Assembly (NCBI GenBank): GCA_964632165.1
Contig: CAZWCZ010000013.1
Location: 1 to 44,959, forward strand
Origin: SIG299 sp964632165
GTDB lineage: Bacteria; Bacillota; Clostridia; Lachnospirales; Lachnospiraceae
Length of the DNA stretch: 44,959 nucleotides
Reading direction: 5' to 3'
Shown here: positions 33,271 through 40,319 of the stretch, one piece after another
Layout of the letters: every line of letters begins with the position of its first letter
Position numbering within the stretch: position 1 is the stretch's first letter
Made by a program: the position numbers and the translations under genes
Notes under the pieces: generated by a model
The model's input: only the letters and a program-made list of their open reading frames with translations
Databases searched by the model: none
Told to the model about the DNA's origin: nothing

Positions 33271-35140
33271 TATTGAAGAGGAATTGAGGAAACTCCCGGA
33301 TAAACCGGGAGTTTATCTCATGCATGACAAAAATGATACGATTATTTATGTCGGGAAGGCAGTTGTATTAAAAAACCGTGTCCGGCAATATTTTCAAAGC
33401 AGCAGAAATCTGTCTCCGAAAATTCAGCGGATGGTGCAGAATATTGCATGGTTTGAATATATTGTAGTAGATTCGGAGATGGAAGCTCTGGTTCTGGAAT
33501 GCAATCTGATCAAAGAATACCGTCCGAAATATAATACGATGTTAAAGGATGATAAGCATTATCCGTATATCCGTCTGACGATCGGGGAAGACTATCCGCG
33601 GATCATGCTTGCCAGGGAAAGAAAAAAAGACAAGGCAAAGTATTTCGGACCGTATACGAGTGCAGCTTCCGTGCATGATTCGATCGACCTTTTAAAAAAG
33701 ACGTATCATATCCGCAGCTGCAGCCGGATCCTGCCGAGGGATATCGGCAAAGAACGTCCGTGCCTGTATTATCATATGGGTCAATGTAAAGCTCCGTGTC
33801 AGGGGTATATTTCCAAAGAAGAGTATGCAAAGAATATAAAACAGGCAGAAGCGTTCCTGGAAGGAAATTATACGCTTATCACAAAAACGCTGGAAGAAAA
33901 GATGCAGAAGTTTTCCGATGAAATGGAATTTGAAAAGGCTGCAGAATACAGGGATCTGCTGTTCAGTGTAAGAAAACTGGCAGAAAAGCAGCGGGCGGAT
34001 GATGCCGCTGATGTTGACCGGGATATCATTGCGTTTGCAACAGCCGGAGATGAAGCGGTGGCACAGGTGTTTTTTGTGCGAAACGGGAAAATGGTCGGAA
34101 GAGAGCATTTTTATCTGACCGGAGTGGAGAATGAGAGCCGGCCGGCCATTATGGCGGATTTTATCAAACAGTTCTATTCCGGGACACCATATATACCAAA
34201 GGAACTGCTTTTGTCGGAAGAGACCGAAGATGAAGAATTATTGGAAAACTGGCTTTCGGCAAAAAGAGGGAAAAAAGTACACGTGATCGTGCCGAAAAAA
34301 GGCGGAAAAGAAAAGCTGGCGGAACTGGCAGAGAAGAATGCTTCTTTTGTACTGCAAAAAGATTCGGAGCGGATCGCACAGCAGGAAAAGAGGACCAAAG
34401 GAGCGGTGCAGGAAATTGCGGACAAGATTGGAATGAAGCAGCTGTATCGGCTGGAATCCTTTGATATTTCCAATACCAACGGGTTTGAAAACGTGGCTTC
34501 CATGGTTGTTTTTGAAGGGGGAAAACCGAAAAAGGCAGATTACCGTAAATTCAGGACCAGAACGGTTTCAGGACCGGATGATTATGCCAGTATGGAAGAA
34601 GTGCTGACAAGGCGGTTTTCTCATGCAAAAAAAGAATTTGCGGAATTGAAAAAAGCATATCCGGATCTTCCGGACGAAAAGATAAGGGAAATGGGAAGCT
34701 TTACGAGGCTTCCGGATCTTTTGCTGATGGACGGAGGGAAAGGACAGGTCAATATTGCGGAAAAGGTGCTGAGAGAACAAGGAATTTCAATTCCGGTCTG
34801 TGGAATGGTAAAGGATGAGAACCACAGAACCCGCGGACTGTATTATCAGAACGAGGAGATCTCGATCAGTGCCGGCAGTGAGGGATTTCGGCTGATCACC
34901 AGGATCCAGGATGAGACACACCGTTTTGCGATAGAATATCACCGAAGCCTGAGAGGAAAAGCACAGACACATTCCATACTGGATGACATTCCGGGTGTAG
35001 GAGAAGTAAGAAGGCGTGCACTGATGAAAAAATACGCATCTCTTGCGGAGATCAAAGAAGCTTCCGTGGAGGAACTGGCAGACCTGCCGGCAATGAACCG
35101 GGCTGCGGCGCAGGCGGTATATGATTTTTTTCATCATTGA
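33263..35140 (+). CDS. uvrC: Excinuclease ABC subunit C
   Basis: 625 residues. The GIY-YIG nuclease domain comes first (GVY at 16-18, YVG at 29-31), followed by four conserved cysteines around residues 150-175, a UVR motif (about 200-235, EKMQKFSDEMEFEKAAEYRD in outline), an RNase H-like endonuclease domain, and a helix-hairpin-helix tail (IPGVGEVRRRALMKKY). It makes both incisions beside bulky DNA lesions with UvrAB. The ATG lies in the last codons of ftsH, so translation is coupled. The gene opens with a hairpin-forming stretch at 33290-33314. Confidence 0.95.
   Translation: MFNIEEELRKLPDKPGVYLMHDKNDTIIYVGKAVVLKNRVRQYFQSSRNLSPKIQRMVQNIAWFEYIVVDSEMEALVLECNLIKEYRPKYNTMLKDDKHYPYIRLTIGEDYPRIMLARERKKDKAKYFGPYTSAASVHDSIDLLKKTYHIRSCSRILPRDIGKERPCLYYHMGQCKAPCQGYISKEEYAKNIKQAEAFLEGNYTLITKTLEEKMQKFSDEMEFEKAAEYRDLLFSVRKLAEKQRADDAADVDRDIIAFATAGDEAVAQVFFVRNGKMVGREHFYLTGVENESRPAIMADFIKQFYSGTPYIPKELLLSEETEDEELLENWLSAKRGKKVHVIVPKKGGKEKLAELAEKNASFVLQKDSERIAQQEKRTKGAVQEIADKIGMKQLYRLESFDISNTNGFENVASMVVFEGGKPKKADYRKFRTRTVSGPDDYASMEEVLTRRFSHAKKEFAELKKAYPDLPDEKIREMGSFTRLPDLLLMDGGKGQVNIAEKVLREQGISIPVCGMVKDENHRTRGLYYQNEEISISAGSEGFRLITRIQDETHRFAIEYHRSLRGKAQTHSILDDIPGVGEVRRRALMKKYASLAEIKEASVEELADLPAMNRAAAQAVYDFFHH
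33290..33314. repeat. Perfect hairpin in the first codons of uvrC
   Basis: AAACTCCCGG and CCGGGAGTTT form a 10-base-pair stem with a 5-base loop, starting 27 bases after the uvrC start codon. No T-run follows. It overlaps codons for the conserved K-L-P-x-x-P-G-V-Y block, so it may be partly forced by coding, but it could slow translation. Confidence 0.4.
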
Positions 35141-35165
35141 AGTTAAAGGACCGGTATGCTAAAAT
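35137..35165 (+). promoter_or_regulatory. hprK: Probable promoter of the hprK cluster
   Basis: TTGAAG (35137-35142) and TAAAAT (35160-35165) are 17 bases apart, overlapping the uvrC stop. The leader of about 70 bases has a 7-base-pair stem (GAAAGGG/CCCTTTC, 35176-35194) before AAAAGGAG. Confidence 0.5.
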
Positions 35166-35241
35166 GAAAGAAAGAGAAAGGGTCTTACCCTTTCCGGCAG
35201 GACAGAATCGGAAGATGCCACAACGAAAAAGGAGAACACAG

Positions 35242-36168
35242 ATGTATACTGTTGAACTGACAAAGCTTGTAGAAAAAATGCAATTGGAAAACTGTACACC
35301 GGAGATCGATATTTCCGAAATGGTGCTGAGCCAGATGGAGGTAAACCGCCCGGCACTGCAGCTGGCAGGTTTTTTTGACTATTTTAATTATGACCGTCTG
35401 CAGATTATCGGTAATGTAGAATATGCCTACATGGAAAAGATGGAATCAGACCATGGAAAGAGCATTATGCAGAAGCTGATGAGTTTTAAGATCCCGTGTA
35501 TTGTATTCTGCCGAAATCTTCCGGTCAATGAAGAATTTTTAAAACTTGCCGTAGAAAATAATGTGCCGATCTTTCGTTCGGCAATGTCGACCACGGACTT
35601 TCAGGGTGAGGTGATCCGTTGGCTGAAAGTAGAGCTGGCACCGCGGATTTCCATTCATGGCGTATTGGTAGATGTCTATGGAGAAGGCATTCTGATTACC
35701 GGAGAAAGCGGCATCGGTAAGAGTGAAACTGCATTGGAACTGATTAAGAGAGGCCATCGCCTGGTTTCGGATGATGTTGTGGAAATCAAAAAAGTAAGTG
35801 ATGAGACACTGGTCGGTTCGGCTCCGGATATGACAAGACATTTCATTGAATTGCGCGGTATCGGTATCATTAATGTAAAAACCCTGTTTGGTGTGGAGAG
35901 TGTAAAAAACACACAGGCGATCGATCTGGTGATACGCTTGGAAGAGTGGAACAGAGAAAGAGAATATGACCGCATGGGTCTGGAAGATCAATATACAGAA
36001 TTTCTCGGAAATAAGGTAGCCTGTCATACGATCCCGATCCGCCCGGGACGGAATCTTGCTTTGATCTGTGAAGCGGCAGCAGTCAACTTCCGTACCAAAA
36101 AGATGGGATATAATGCAGCAAGGGAACTGTATGACAGAGTGACGAATAATCTGATGAAGAATCAGTGA
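35242..36168 (+). CDS. hprK: HPr kinase/phosphorylase
   Basis: 308 residues from the ATG at 35242, which follows AAAAGGAG; the frame is open back to 35137 but those 35 codons are not family-like. The C-terminal kinase domain has Walker A GESGIGKS (154-161), His139 in ISIHG, the catalytic aspartates in HRLVSDDVV (177-178), and the signature GIGIINVKTLFG. It phosphorylates Ser46 of HPr and Crh when glycolytic intermediates are high and reverses this when phosphate is high, thus feeding the CcpA/cre system. A Crh-like target is encoded at 40000, and a cre occurs at the pectate lyase gene in this window. Confidence 0.95.
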   Translation: MYTVELTKLVEKMQLENCTPEIDISEMVLSQMEVNRPALQLAGFFDYFNYDRLQIIGNVEYAYMEKMESDHGKSIMQKLMSFKIPCIVFCRNLPVNEEFLKLAVENNVPIFRSAMSTTDFQGEVIRWLKVELAPRISIHGVLVDVYGEGILITGESGIGKSETALELIKRGHRLVSDDVVEIKKVSDETLVGSAPDMTRHFIELRGIGIINVKTLFGVESVKNTQAIDLVIRLEEWNREREYDRMGLEDQYTEFLGNKVACHTIPIRPGRNLALICEAAAVNFRTKKMGYNAARELYDRVTNNLMKNQ

Positions 36169-36216
36169 AATTAAGTCAGGAAAGAACGTAAACAGGAGAA
36201 AAACGGGAGAAACAGA

Positions 36217-37167
36217 ATGTACGTATTTGGAATTGATGTGGGAGGCACGACGGTAAAATGCGGTCTGTTCCGTGAGGACGGAGTGCTTCTTGACAAATGG
36301 GAAATCCGAACCAATAAGGCAAACAAAGGTGCTTTGGTTCCGGGAGAAATAGCAGAGACAATAAAACAGAAGATTGCACAGAAAAAGATTGCAATAGAAG
36401 AGGTGCTTGGTGCAGGTATTGGAGTTCCGGGACCGGTAACGGAGGACGGAACGGTACATAATTGCGTGAATATCGGATGGGGTGTCATCAATATCAGCAG
36501 GATCATGAGTGAACTTCTTTCCATGCCGGTAGCGGCAGGAAATGATGCGAATGTTGCAGCACTCGGTGAAATGTGGCAGGGCGGTGCCAAAGGCTATCGT
36601 GATGTAGTTATGGTAACGCTTGGAACCGGTGTGGGCGGCGGTATCATCCTGGACGGAAAGATCCGTGCCGGCGTATGCGGAGCAGCAGGTGAACTGGGAC
36701 ATATGATCGTTGATCCGCAGGAAACGGCAGTTTGCGGCTGCGGCGGGCACGGTCATCTGGAACAGTATGCTTCGGCAACCGGTATTGTGCGCCTGGCAAA
36801 AAAAGCATTGATGGAAAGTGATGCAGCGTCTTCTTTGCGTGAGAAAGAAAGACTGCTGGCAAAGGACGTTTTTGATGCAGCAAAAGAAGGGGATGCAGTG
36901 GCACTCTCACTGGTAGATGAAGTATGCCGCATCCTGGCAGCAGCTCTTGGTCATGTAGCTGCCGTAGTCGATCCGCAGGTGTTTGTCATCGGAGGCGGAG
37001 TTTCTAAGGCAGGAAAGATTTTAACGGAATCATTGAAAAAGCATTATGACAGGAATCTTTTCGCACCGCTTCGGGGACGTGATTTTTGTCTTGCAACGCT
37101 TGGAAATGATGCAGGGATCTATGGGGCAGCAAAAATGATTTTAGATCAGGTCACTGGCGGGAAATAA
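36217..37167 (+). CDS. glcK: ROK family glucokinase
   Basis: 316 residues. It starts with the ATP-binding DVGGTTVKCG and has the ROK signature: H162 followed by CGCG at 173-176. The usual fourth zinc ligand, Cys in C-x-C-G-x-x-G-C, is His180 here (GHGHLEQYAS), which could still bind zinc. It phosphorylates glucose to glucose 6-phosphate. Its place between hprK and murB suits control of glycolytic entry. A ribosome binding site (GGGAG) stands 10 bases before the ATG. Another hexose substrate cannot be excluded. Confidence 0.9.
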   Translation: MYVFGIDVGGTTVKCGLFREDGVLLDKWEIRTNKANKGALVPGEIAETIKQKIAQKKIAIEEVLGAGIGVPGPVTEDGTVHNCVNIGWGVINISRIMSELLSMPVAAGNDANVAALGEMWQGGAKGYRDVVMVTLGTGVGGGIILDGKIRAGVCGAAGELGHMIVDPQETAVCGCGGHGHLEQYASATGIVRLAKKALMESDAASSLREKERLLAKDVFDAAKEGDAVALSLVDEVCRILAAALGHVAAVVDPQVFVIGGGVSKAGKILTESLKKHYDRNLFAPLRGRDFCLATLGNDAGIYGAAKMILDQVTGGK

Positions 37168-37198
37168 GGGGACCCCGGCAGTGAAACAGGAGGATTTT

Positions 37199-38143
37199 AT
37201 GGGGAATACGGACGTAAAAGAGTTTTCAGTCAGACTCCGTGAGTGCATGGAGGGAGCACGCCTTTTAAAAGAAGAGCCGATGGCGAAGCATACGACGTTC
37301 CGGGTCGGAGGCCCGGCAGACTGGTTTGCTTATGTGGAATCAACGGAAATGCTTCGGGCTGTTCTGTCACTTTGCAAAGAATACGGAGTTCCGTATCATG
37401 TGGTAGGAAATGGGAGTAATCTGCTGGCAGCAGATGCAGGAGTACGCGGTGTCGTGATCCGTCTTGCAGGTGAATTTGAAAAACTGGTATTGGAAGAAAC
37501 CGTGCCGGAAGGGGTATGCAGGATCACGGCCGGTGCCGGAGCCATGCTCTCAAGGCTTGCCATGGCAGCAGGGAAAAAGGGATTTGCCGGACTGGAATTT
37601 GCAAGCGGGATACCGGGAACCATTGGCGGCGCGGTATGGATGAATGCCGGTGCATACGGAGGCGAGATCAAAGATACGATAGAAGCAGCAGAAGTATTGA
37701 CCAAAGAGGGCGAGATCAAATGCCTTACAAAGGATGAATTAAAACTTTCTTATCGGCACAGCATTCTGATGGAAACGGGCGACATTGTATTAAGAGCCTG
37801 GTTTTCCCTGAAGGTGCAGCCAAAGATACAGATTTTTGCCGTTATGGAGTCTTACAAAAAAGCACGTATTGCCAAACAGCCGTTGGAATATCCGAGTGCC
37901 GGAAGTACATTTAAACGTCCGGCAGGGCATTTTGCAGGAAAACTGATCCAGGATGCCGGATTGTCCGGATACCGTATCGGCGGAGCACAGGTCAGCAAAA
38001 AGCATGCCGGGTTTGTGATCAATGCGGGAAAGGCGACAGCAGGGGATATTGTCGCTTTGATGGAGCACATAAGAAAAACAGTAGAAGAACAGTTTCAGGT
38101 AACACTGGAACCGGAAGTGCGCTTTTTGGGAGAGTTCCGATAA
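37199..38143 (+). CDS. murB: UDP-N-acetylenolpyruvoylglucosamine reductase
   Basis: 314 residues from ATG 37199, five bases after CAGGAGG; an in-frame GTG at 37181 overlaps the ribosome binding site and is not favoured. FAD-binding blocks are visible (HTTFRVGGPAD, GNGSNLLAADAG, GIPGTIGGAVWMNAGAYGGEI), as is the C-terminal SAGSTFKRP with the catalytic serine. Type II MurB by length. It reduces UDP-GlcNAc-enolpyruvate to UDP-MurNAc in peptidoglycan synthesis. Confidence 0.96.
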   Translation: MGNTDVKEFSVRLRECMEGARLLKEEPMAKHTTFRVGGPADWFAYVESTEMLRAVLSLCKEYGVPYHVVGNGSNLLAADAGVRGVVIRLAGEFEKLVLEETVPEGVCRITAGAGAMLSRLAMAAGKKGFAGLEFASGIPGTIGGAVWMNAGAYGGEIKDTIEAAEVLTKEGEIKCLTKDELKLSYRHSILMETGDIVLRAWFSLKVQPKIQIFAVMESYKKARIAKQPLEYPSAGSTFKRPAGHFAGKLIQDAGLSGYRIGGAQVSKKHAGFVINAGKATAGDIVALMEHIRKTVEEQFQVTLEPEVRFLGEFR

Positions 38144-38166
38144 AGCGCAGGAATCAGGGGAACAGG

Positions 38167-39066
38167 ATGAGAGTAGTGATTGTAACAGGAATGTCCGGAG
38201 CAGGGAAATCCTGCGCATTGAAAATGCTGGAAGATGCCGGATATTTTTGTGTGGATAATCTTCCGGTGCCGCTTTTGACAAAATTCACCACATTGATATT
38301 TCAGGAATACGGGGAGTATGACCGCATTGCACTTGGAATCGATATCCGGTGCGGAGAGGCATTGTCAGAGCTGCAGCCGATGCTGGAAGAATTGCATCGG
38401 CAAAAAAAACAGGTGGAGATACTTTATCTGGAATCTTCGGATGAAGTATTGGTAAAGCGTTATAAAGAAACAAGAAGGACGCATCCGCTTGCCGGGGACG
38501 GCAGGATAGAAGCAGGAATTGCCCTGGAACGGGAAAAAACGGCGTTTCTGAAAAAGGAAGCGGATTATATTCTGGATACGAGCAGCCTGTTGACAAGGGA
38601 ACTGAAAGCACAGTTGGAAAAGATTTTTGTAAAAAATGAAGGATTCCGTAATTTTATGATTACGGTAGTATCGTTCGGTTTTAAATACGGAATGCCGGCA
38701 GATGCCGACCTTGTATTTGATGTCCGTTTTCTTGCCAATCCGTTTTACGTACCGGAGTTAAAGGCAAAAACAGGAAATGATAAAGAAGTACAGGAATATG
38801 TGATGCGGTCGGAAACGGCAGACCGGTTCCTGGATAAATTGGAAGATATGTTAAGATTTCTGATTCCGAATTATATCAGCGAAGGGAAAAACCGTCTGGT
38901 TGTCGCAATCGGATGTACCGGAGGGAAACACCGTTCGGTAACGCTTGCCAATGCGATCACAGAACGGCTGAAAATGCTGGAATACGGAATAAAAGCAGAA
39001 CATAGAGACATTGGAAAGGATGTGGCAAATGTCATTTTCGGGAGAGGTAAAGAAGGAACTGTGTGA
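38167..39066 (+). CDS. rapZ: RNase adapter protein RapZ / YvcJ
   Basis: 299 residues. Walker A GMSGAGKS lies at residues 8-15 and the C-terminal GCTGGKHRSV motif is present, both typical of the RapZ/YvcJ nucleotide-binding family. In E. coli RapZ directs RNase E to the GlmZ small RNA; in Bacillus YvcJ binds and hydrolyses GTP/ATP. Its conserved neighbourhood (whiA, crh) matches yvcJ. The usual yvcK gene, which lies between yvcJ and whiA in Bacillus, is absent here. The 3' end overlaps whiA by 38 bases. Confidence 0.94.
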   Translation: MRVVIVTGMSGAGKSCALKMLEDAGYFCVDNLPVPLLTKFTTLIFQEYGEYDRIALGIDIRCGEALSELQPMLEELHRQKKQVEILYLESSDEVLVKRYKETRRTHPLAGDGRIEAGIALEREKTAFLKKEADYILDTSSLLTRELKAQLEKIFVKNEGFRNFMITVVSFGFKYGMPADADLVFDVRFLANPFYVPELKAKTGNDKEVQEYVMRSETADRFLDKLEDMLRFLIPNYISEGKNRLVVAIGCTGGKHRSVTLANAITERLKMLEYGIKAEHRDIGKDVANVIFGRGKEGTV

Positions 39067-39976
39067 ACACATTCTTTCAGCCAGACATTGTCAAATTGCT
39101 GAAATTTCTGCGATCGTTGCATTTTGCGGAAAAATTATGGTTGACAAAGATGGGACGCTTATCTTAAAATTGCAGACGGAAAGTACTGTTCTGACGAAAA
39201 AAATGTTTCTGTATCTGAAGCAGTTGTTTGGAATCAGTGCAGAATTGATAACGAGGTCTCTGTCGGCAAAGAAAAACCTGTATGAACTTGTTCTGACAGG
39301 AGAAGAGACCGGACAGATTTTGACTGCCTGTAAACTGACTGTCACAGGCGATGATGAAAAGAACGGAAAAGTATTAACAGCAGAACCTGTGATTGCCGTA
39401 AGATCATGCTGTAAAAGAAGCTTTATCCGCGGCGCATTTTTAGCGGCAGGGTCCGTTTCCGACCCACAAAAGGCATATCATTATGAAATTGTGGTAAATC
39501 AGGAAAAAAACGGAGAACTGCTTTGCGAAATGATGCGTTCTTTTTCTGTGGATGCCAAGATGATCATCAGAAAGAATCATTATGTTGCTTATGTTAAGGA
39601 AGGTTCTCAGATTGTAGACCTTTTAAATGTCATGGAAGCACATGTGGCATTGATGGAATTTGAAAATGTGCGTATTCTGAAAGAAATGCGCAATACCATT
39701 AACCGTAAGGTAAACTGTGAAGCTGCAAACATTAACAAAACAGTAAAAGCAGCGGCCAGACAGGTGGAAGATATCCTGTATATACGGGATAAAGTGGGGA
39801 TTTCCGCTTTGGCAGAAGGCTTAGAGGAAATTGCCCTGCTCAGGATTGAATATCCGGATGCTACGTTAAAGGAACTGGGTGAAATGCTGCAGCCGCCGGT
39901 AGGAAAGTCGGGAGTAAATCACAGATTGAAAAAAATAAGCAATATCGCGGATGAATTACGGATGCGGTCATTGTAG
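39029..39976 (+). CDS. whiA: DNA-binding protein WhiA
   Basis: 315 residues from the ATG at 39029 (MSFSGEVKKEL, the usual WhiA start); AAAGGA lies about 8 bases upstream. Earlier in-frame starts at 39011 (TTG) and 39020 (ATG) are possible. The N-terminal part is the LAGLIDADG-like fold (SCCKRSFIRGAFLAAGSVSDPQKAYH in outline) and the C-terminus a helix-turn-helix (ATLKELGEMLQPPVGKSGVNHRLKKI in outline). WhiA influences cell division and chromosome segregation in Bacillus. It is not thought to act as a nuclease. Confidence 0.93.
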   Translation: MSFSGEVKKELCEHILSARHCQIAEISAIVAFCGKIMVDKDGTLILKLQTESTVLTKKMFLYLKQLFGISAELITRSLSAKKNLYELVLTGEETGQILTACKLTVTGDDEKNGKVLTAEPVIAVRSCCKRSFIRGAFLAAGSVSDPQKAYHYEIVVNQEKNGELLCEMMRSFSVDAKMIIRKNHYVAYVKEGSQIVDLLNVMEAHVALMEFENVRILKEMRNTINRKVNCEAANINKTVKAAARQVEDILYIRDKVGISALAEGLEEIALLRIEYPDATLKELGEMLQPPVGKSGVNHRLKKISNIADELRMRSL

Positions 39977-39999
39977 TTATTGAGTTTAGGAGGATTGAA

Positions 40000-40251
40000 A
40001 TGGTAACAAGAGAAATCAGGATCGGGGATCACTCCAAAGCGGATGCAAGTCCGGTGGCAATGCTGGTACAGCTGGCAAGTAAGTTTGAGAGCAGCGTTTA
40101 TGTGGACCAGGCAGAAAAGCACACCAATGCAAAGAGTATCATGGGTGTTATGATTCTCAGGCTTGCAGAAGGGGAAAAGATAACAGTGACAGCAGAAGGA
40201 ACGGATGAAGAAACTGCACTTGCAGAAATTCAGAAGTATTTGGAAGCATAA
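40000..40251 (+). CDS. crh: Crh-like HPr paralogue lacking His15
   Basis: 83 residues. It aligns with HPr without gaps: the regulatory site Ser46 in NAKSIMGVM is at exactly position 46, but the phosphotransfer site His15 is Asp15 and Arg17 is Ser17 (KADASPV in place of GLHARPA). It therefore cannot carry phosphate from Enzyme I to sugar permeases, and resembles Crh of Bacillus, which has Gln15. Phosphorylated by HprK it would bind CcpA and enhance repression at cre sites. The gene follows whiA, as crh does in Bacillus. AGGAGG precedes the ATG; the terminator at 40264 follows. A true HPr should exist elsewhere in the genome. Confidence 0.9.
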   Translation: MVTREIRIGDHSKADASPVAMLVQLASKFESSVYVDQAEKHTNAKSIMGVMILRLAEGEKITVTAEGTDEETALAEIQKYLEA

Positions 40252-40263
40252 ATGACTGCAATG

Positions 40264-40299
40264 TCCCGGGGGTCTGTTCAGACTCTCGGGATTTCTTTT
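40264..40299 (+). terminator. Intrinsic terminator after crh
   Basis: TCCCGGGGGTCTG (40264-40276) pairs with CAGACTCTCGGGA (40279-40291), 13 pairs including two G-U pairs, followed by TTTCTTTT. The very short loop (TT) means the top of the stem must open. It marks the end of the hprK-crh transcript, perhaps with read-through into dnaE. Confidence 0.68.
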
Positions 40300-40319
40300 A
40301 AAGAAAGGACGGAAGAAGG

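Noticed and set aside
35539..36756. Minus-strand open frame of 405 codons across hprK and glcK
   Set aside because: It is antisense to two highly conserved genes and has no recognisable domain; it reflects codon bias of the true strand.
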